Shown here one piece after another: positions 61,375-64,000 of a stretch of DNA of 64,000 nt. How positions within the stretch are numbered: the first letter of the stretch is position 1; each line of letters begins with the position of its first letter. The stretch is from Massilia frigida. GTDB taxonomy: Bacteria; Pseudomonadota; Gammaproteobacteria; Burkholderiales; Burkholderiaceae_D. Made by a program: the position numbers and the translations under genes. The notes under the pieces were generated by a model. That model was not told where the DNA came from. It ran no database searches and worked only from the letters and a program-made list of their open reading frames with translations. The stretch covers positions 62,001 to 126,000 of the forward strand of contig NZ_WHJG01000011.1 of the NCBI RefSeq assembly GCF_011682175.1, given 5' to 3'.

Positions 61375-63093
61375 ATGGACACCCCTCAGATCACGCCGCT
61401 CGCGGCACGCAGCGCAGGCCCTGTCACTCCCCTCGCGGCAACGCAAGCCATGGCCATCGAGCAGGCCCAGAGCCTGCCATTGATGACGGTTGCGCCTACC
61501 ACGGTCGACCTGTCGACCTCGGGGCGCTTCCTGTCGCTGGCCTCCTTATTCCAGAAAAAGACGCTGGACTTGCAAACCTCTGTCGTTGGCGACACGGATA
61601 CATCGAAAAGGCTTGCCGATGTGGCCGTTGCAGCGGCGGCCGTGATCAGCGTGTTCAACGAATTGCAGACCGGCGCGGTCGACAACACCGGCACGCCGAT
61701 GGACACCCTGGGCGAGCAATCGTTGCAATCGCAATTTTTCCAGCAGTTTGGAAGCACGCCGCAGGATGCCGAAGCAAGCCTGGCCGCTATCGGCCTGAGC
61801 TTTGCGCCGGCGACCAGCGGCACCGCTGGCACCCTGGATTTGGACGAGACGGCGCTGCAGGATGCATTTCGCCAAGACCCGGCCGCCACGTCGGCATTGC
61901 TGGACCGTGCCGCCAACGCCTTCTTCGGCGTGGTCAGCACACAAGTCCAGGCACAGGCCGCCAACGTTTCTTTCCTTGCCGACGACAGCGTGATCGGCGC
62001 CGCGCAGCCGGTCCTTGCCGCCGCGCCCCAGGACCTGAGCGCCACCCCGTTCCAGCCAGCCAGCAATGAGGACAATCTGTTCGTCCAGAGCCTGGTGACA
62101 GATACTCCGCGCAATGAAAGCGAGCCGCCGAACGCACTCGCAAGCGGACTGCCGCCGCCCCTTGCCCAAGCCGACCTGGGCGAAGGCAGCGATTTTCCGG
62201 TGCAGGTGGACCTGATCGCCCCGGAAACAGAGGCGCCGGCCCAAGGCGCGCGCCCGGCCCCGCTGCCGGAAGAACCGGACGCGCAAGCGACCGCCACCAA
62301 CACCGCCCTGGCCGAAGCGCGCCAGCCTGCTGTGCTCACTACGCCAGCCGAAGCGCGCCAGCCTGCGGCGCTCGCTACGCCAGCCGCAACGGCAGCGCCA
62401 ACTGCAACGGCAGCGCCACCCGTTGCGGTAGCGCCGAGTACGGAAGACCGGTTGCAGCCGGCAGCCATCGCTACCACGCAGGCGACCAGCACGGTTTCCG
62501 AACCCGACACCACGGCAGGCAACCCGGTCAGCGTCGCGCAACAGGCACGCGTTCTGGCGCAACAGTTGCAAGCGGAACGCGAAGCAGCGCGCGAGCTCGA
62601 CGAGAAAATTGCCGGCGCCAGCGATGCGGTACGTGCCGCCTTGGCCGATGACATCGCCAGGCGCGACGCAGTCAGGGTAGATCAGCTCAACGTGGAAAGA
62701 GCCATGGCACAGCGGCGCGCGGACCAGCTGGAGCAAGCCGGAGCGCGCCCCGTCGTGCCGGATCAGTTGGTGCGGCCCGAGGCTGCCGCGCGGACGGCCA
62801 CGACGGTCCAGTCGACGACCGGGGTCCGGAACACGGAGCAGGACCAGGACATCACGCTGCGGCAAGCGCCGCTTCCGGCGCCGGACCAGGCGCAGCAGGC
62901 CGCGCGCGACCCGGCAATTGCCACCGCCATCGCGGCCTACAACGTCAACACCGGTCCGTTCGCGGCACAAAACGGCCGGCCCGACATGCAGCCACCCAAG
63001 CCGAAGCCTGTCGCGCCGGTTGCCGCTGTCACGAAGGTGGACCCCGCCGGGGCGCTCGGCACCCCTGGCGACGGATCGTCGCCATTGCGCTAA
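61375..63093 (+). CDS. Low-complexity protein with a FliD-like segment, hypothetical
   Basis: This 572-residue protein has no signal peptide and is rich in Ala, Pro, Thr and Gln. Near the N-terminus is VDLSTSGRFLSLASLFQKK. Residues about 131-183 read SLAAIGLSFAP, then GTLDLDETALQDAFRQDPAA and LLDRAANAFF. This matches the rhythm of the FliD C-terminal region, where the sequence is SIGI, then GTLSLD, then L, then DP. The remainder is disordered with short tandem repeats, a coiled-coil-like stretch (about 385-460), and a Pro-rich end. No flagellar genes are nearby. The start is ATG 61375 with GGAAGG upstream. Function unknown; a flagellum-related accessory role is only a guess. Confidence 0.7.
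   Translation: MDTPQITPLAARSAGPVTPLAATQAMAIEQAQSLPLMTVAPTTVDLSTSGRFLSLASLFQKKTLDLQTSVVGDTDTSKRLADVAVAAAAVISVFNELQTGAVDNTGTPMDTLGEQSLQSQFFQQFGSTPQDAEASLAAIGLSFAPATSGTAGTLDLDETALQDAFRQDPAATSALLDRAANAFFGVVSTQVQAQAANVSFLADDSVIGAAQPVLAAAPQDLSATPFQPASNEDNLFVQSLVTDTPRNESEPPNALASGLPPPLAQADLGEGSDFPVQVDLIAPETEAPAQGARPAPLPEEPDAQATATNTALAEARQPAVLTTPAEARQPAALATPAATAAPTATAAPPVAVAPSTEDRLQPAAIATTQATSTVSEPDTTAGNPVSVAQQARVLAQQLQAEREAARELDEKIAGASDAVRAALADDIARRDAVRVDQLNVERAMAQRRADQLEQAGARPVVPDQLVRPEAAARTATTVQSTTGVRNTEQDQDITLRQAPLPAPDQAQQAARDPAIATAIAAYNVNTGPFAAQNGRPDMQPPKPKPVAPVAAVTKVDPAGALGTPGDGSSPLR
62311..62382 (+). repeat. Two 36-base tandem repeats
   Basis: Units at 62311-62346 and 62347-62382 differ at four bases and encode AEARQPAVLTTP and AEARQPAALATP. 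They are followed by shorter degenerate Ala/Pro/Thr repeats. Confidence 0.85.
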
Positions 63094-63270
63094 GGTGCTG
63101 CGCATGTCCGGCATATCGGTCGTTCGCGACCTGATGGACAGCAGACACCCTGCGGCCGGCGAGCGCGACAACGCCACCGCACCGAAGGTCCCGTCGAACG
63201 ATCTGACCGCAACGACTTGAAAGGCAGCGCAAGCTTGTTACACTATTTGGACCAACTCCGGAAGGTTCAA

Positions 63271-63516
63271 ATGAAGATCGTTAACATTCGGGAAGCACAG
63301 GAGCATTTATCCAGCTTGGTAGAAGATGCGGCAAAGGGCAAACCGTTCATTATCGAGATGTCCGGAAAACCAATGGTCAAGGTCATCTCCATGGATGAAA
63401 CGGTCACGACGATACCCCGGCGACTGGGCTTCATGATGGTCCCGATGTCCATTCCAGACGATTTTGCCACGATGGAGCAAGACGACATCGAATCAACATT
63501 CGAAGGAGACAAGTGA
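63271..63516 (+). CDS. Phd/YefM family antitoxin (orphan)
   Basis: This 81-residue antitoxin has the typical Phd/YefM start MKIVNIREAQEHLSSLVEDA, then GKPFIIEMSGKPMVKVISM (the DNA-binding half), and a C-terminal acidic tail (FATMEQDDIESTFEG) that would bind the toxin. The start is ATG 63271 with GGAAGG eight bases upstream; extension to 63217 is not conserved. A PIN-type VapC toxin is normally encoded immediately downstream, with a short overlap. Here only a remnant is left. Confidence 0.9.
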   Translation: MKIVNIREAQEHLSSLVEDAAKGKPFIIEMSGKPMVKVISMDETVTTIPRRLGFMMVPMSIPDDFATMEQDDIESTFEGDK

Positions 63517-63545
63517 GACTCTTGCTGGAACGCGCTCGCCATTGA
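63513..63545 (+). pseudogene. Remnant of the partner PIN/VapC toxin
   Basis: GTG at 63513 overlaps the antitoxin stop (GTGA) and has GAAGGAG upstream. It encodes MRLLLERARH and then stops. MRLLLDTHxxLW is the usual start of VapC toxins that follow Phd-type antitoxins, so the first five residues survive and the rest is gone through deletion. No PIN-domain sequence is seen further on. Confidence 0.6.
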
Positions 63546-63616
63546 AGGGTTAGCGCTTCTTCACCAAGAAGGTGTTGCCTGCGCATTTACTGTAGGCAGG
63601 AAATTGTCCGAATACA

Positions 63617-63979
63617 CTACGCTTCCCAGCGCGCCACGACGTCGAACGCAAGCGGCTCAGGAATGCTCACCCTGGCGTACAGCGCTTCCTCCTCAACCTG
63701 GCTGATGAGCGACAACATCGTTTCCGAACGCGCTGTCGAACCACGCTGGTAAGGATGCCCGGCTGGCGGTTTGCCCAGGCAGCCGTGCAGCATACCCTGG
63801 AGCGCGGGATCAAGCAGATCGGCCACCTTCGCGATATCGGCCCGCAGACAGGCAACCGGGTCGCCAGCATCCTCATCGAGCAAATCCAGATCGGCAAACA
63901 CGGCCAGATACTCGGCCACGACAAAGTGATCGAAGCTGGCGTAACGCAGCCGCGAGGCGCTGCAATCGCGCCATACCAT
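63617..63979 (-). CDS. Small hypothetical protein
   Basis: This 120-residue soluble protein starts at ATG 63979 with GGAGGG seven bases upstream, an excellent ribosome binding site, so it is probably complete although close to the window edge. It is mostly helical and acidic (FADLDLLDEDAGDPVACLRADIAK; core DLDLLDEDAGD at about 30-40), with a late PEPLAFDVVARWE. I do not recognise a family. It is convergent with the antitoxin gene. Confidence 0.65.
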   Translation of the reverse strand: MVWRDCSASRLRYASFDHFVVAEYLAVFADLDLLDEDAGDPVACLRADIAKVADLLDPALQGMLHGCLGKPPAGHPYQRGSTARSETMLSLISQVEEEALYARVSIPEPLAFDVVARWEA

Positions 63980-64000
63980 GGCAATACCCTCCTCGCCGCC

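Overview
This window looks like chromosome of a high-GC betaproteobacterium of order Burkholderiales, probably an Oxalobacteraceae member close to Massilia, Duganella or Janthinobacterium. That placement is inferred from gene content, gene order and composition; there is no rRNA in the window. Markers are the tig-clpP-clpX-lon-hupB-tRNA-ppiD proteostasis block, a thrC-moeA-moaD run, an hpnCDE squalene cassette and a malonate decarboxylase cluster. I see no prophage, integron, CRISPR array or complete insertion sequence. There is one convincing MITE-like element at 56070-56278.

Layout. 1-9765: metabolite-repair and RNA-modification genes (5-oxoprolinase fragment, nnr, an orphan YbbA-type ABC ATPase, tesA, selU), then a patch of poorly known genes (a possible PoNi-like protein, an unknown protein, a pentapeptide-repeat protein, a small membrane protein). 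10065-19440: minus-strand protein-quality-control block, tig, clpP, clpX, lon, hupB and ppiD, with tRNA-Leu, tRNA-Val and tRNA-Asp and several intrinsic terminators. 19564-25383: a MATE exporter and a two-gene RND efflux operon with a good promoter and a possible operator. 25410-28507: hpnC-hpnD-hpnE, making squalene from farnesyl diphosphate. 28632-33445: envelope genes (DUF1700-like and GIN/DUF2807), a flavoprotein, and a membrane-protein/XRE/hydrolase operon with two inverted-repeat operators at its promoter.

33710-42791 is the least explained part: two very large adjacent genes (1522 and 1150 residues) that I cannot assign to any family, followed by a small exported helical protein. 42775-52529 is a complete malonate utilisation locus: a GntR regulator of MdcY type, GTATAC-centred palindromes in the divergent promoter region, a TRAP transporter in place of the usual MdcLM carrier, and mdcA, C, D, E, G, B, H, mostly joined by 4-base overlaps. 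It converges on moaD-moeA-thrC (52537-55537).

55538-56388 is AT-rich and non-coding and holds the MITE. It is followed by three genes for exported or membrane-anchored proteins, including a six-cysteine glycine-rich protein and a thioredoxin-like protein. The right end has an SDR plus a degenerate inositol-monophosphatase-family gene divergent from a TetR regulator, a 572-residue low-complexity protein with a short FliD-like segment, an orphan Phd/YefM antitoxin whose toxin is reduced to a 10-codon remnant, and an unknown small gene.

All assignments come from reading the sequence and from knowledge of families. No searches were run.
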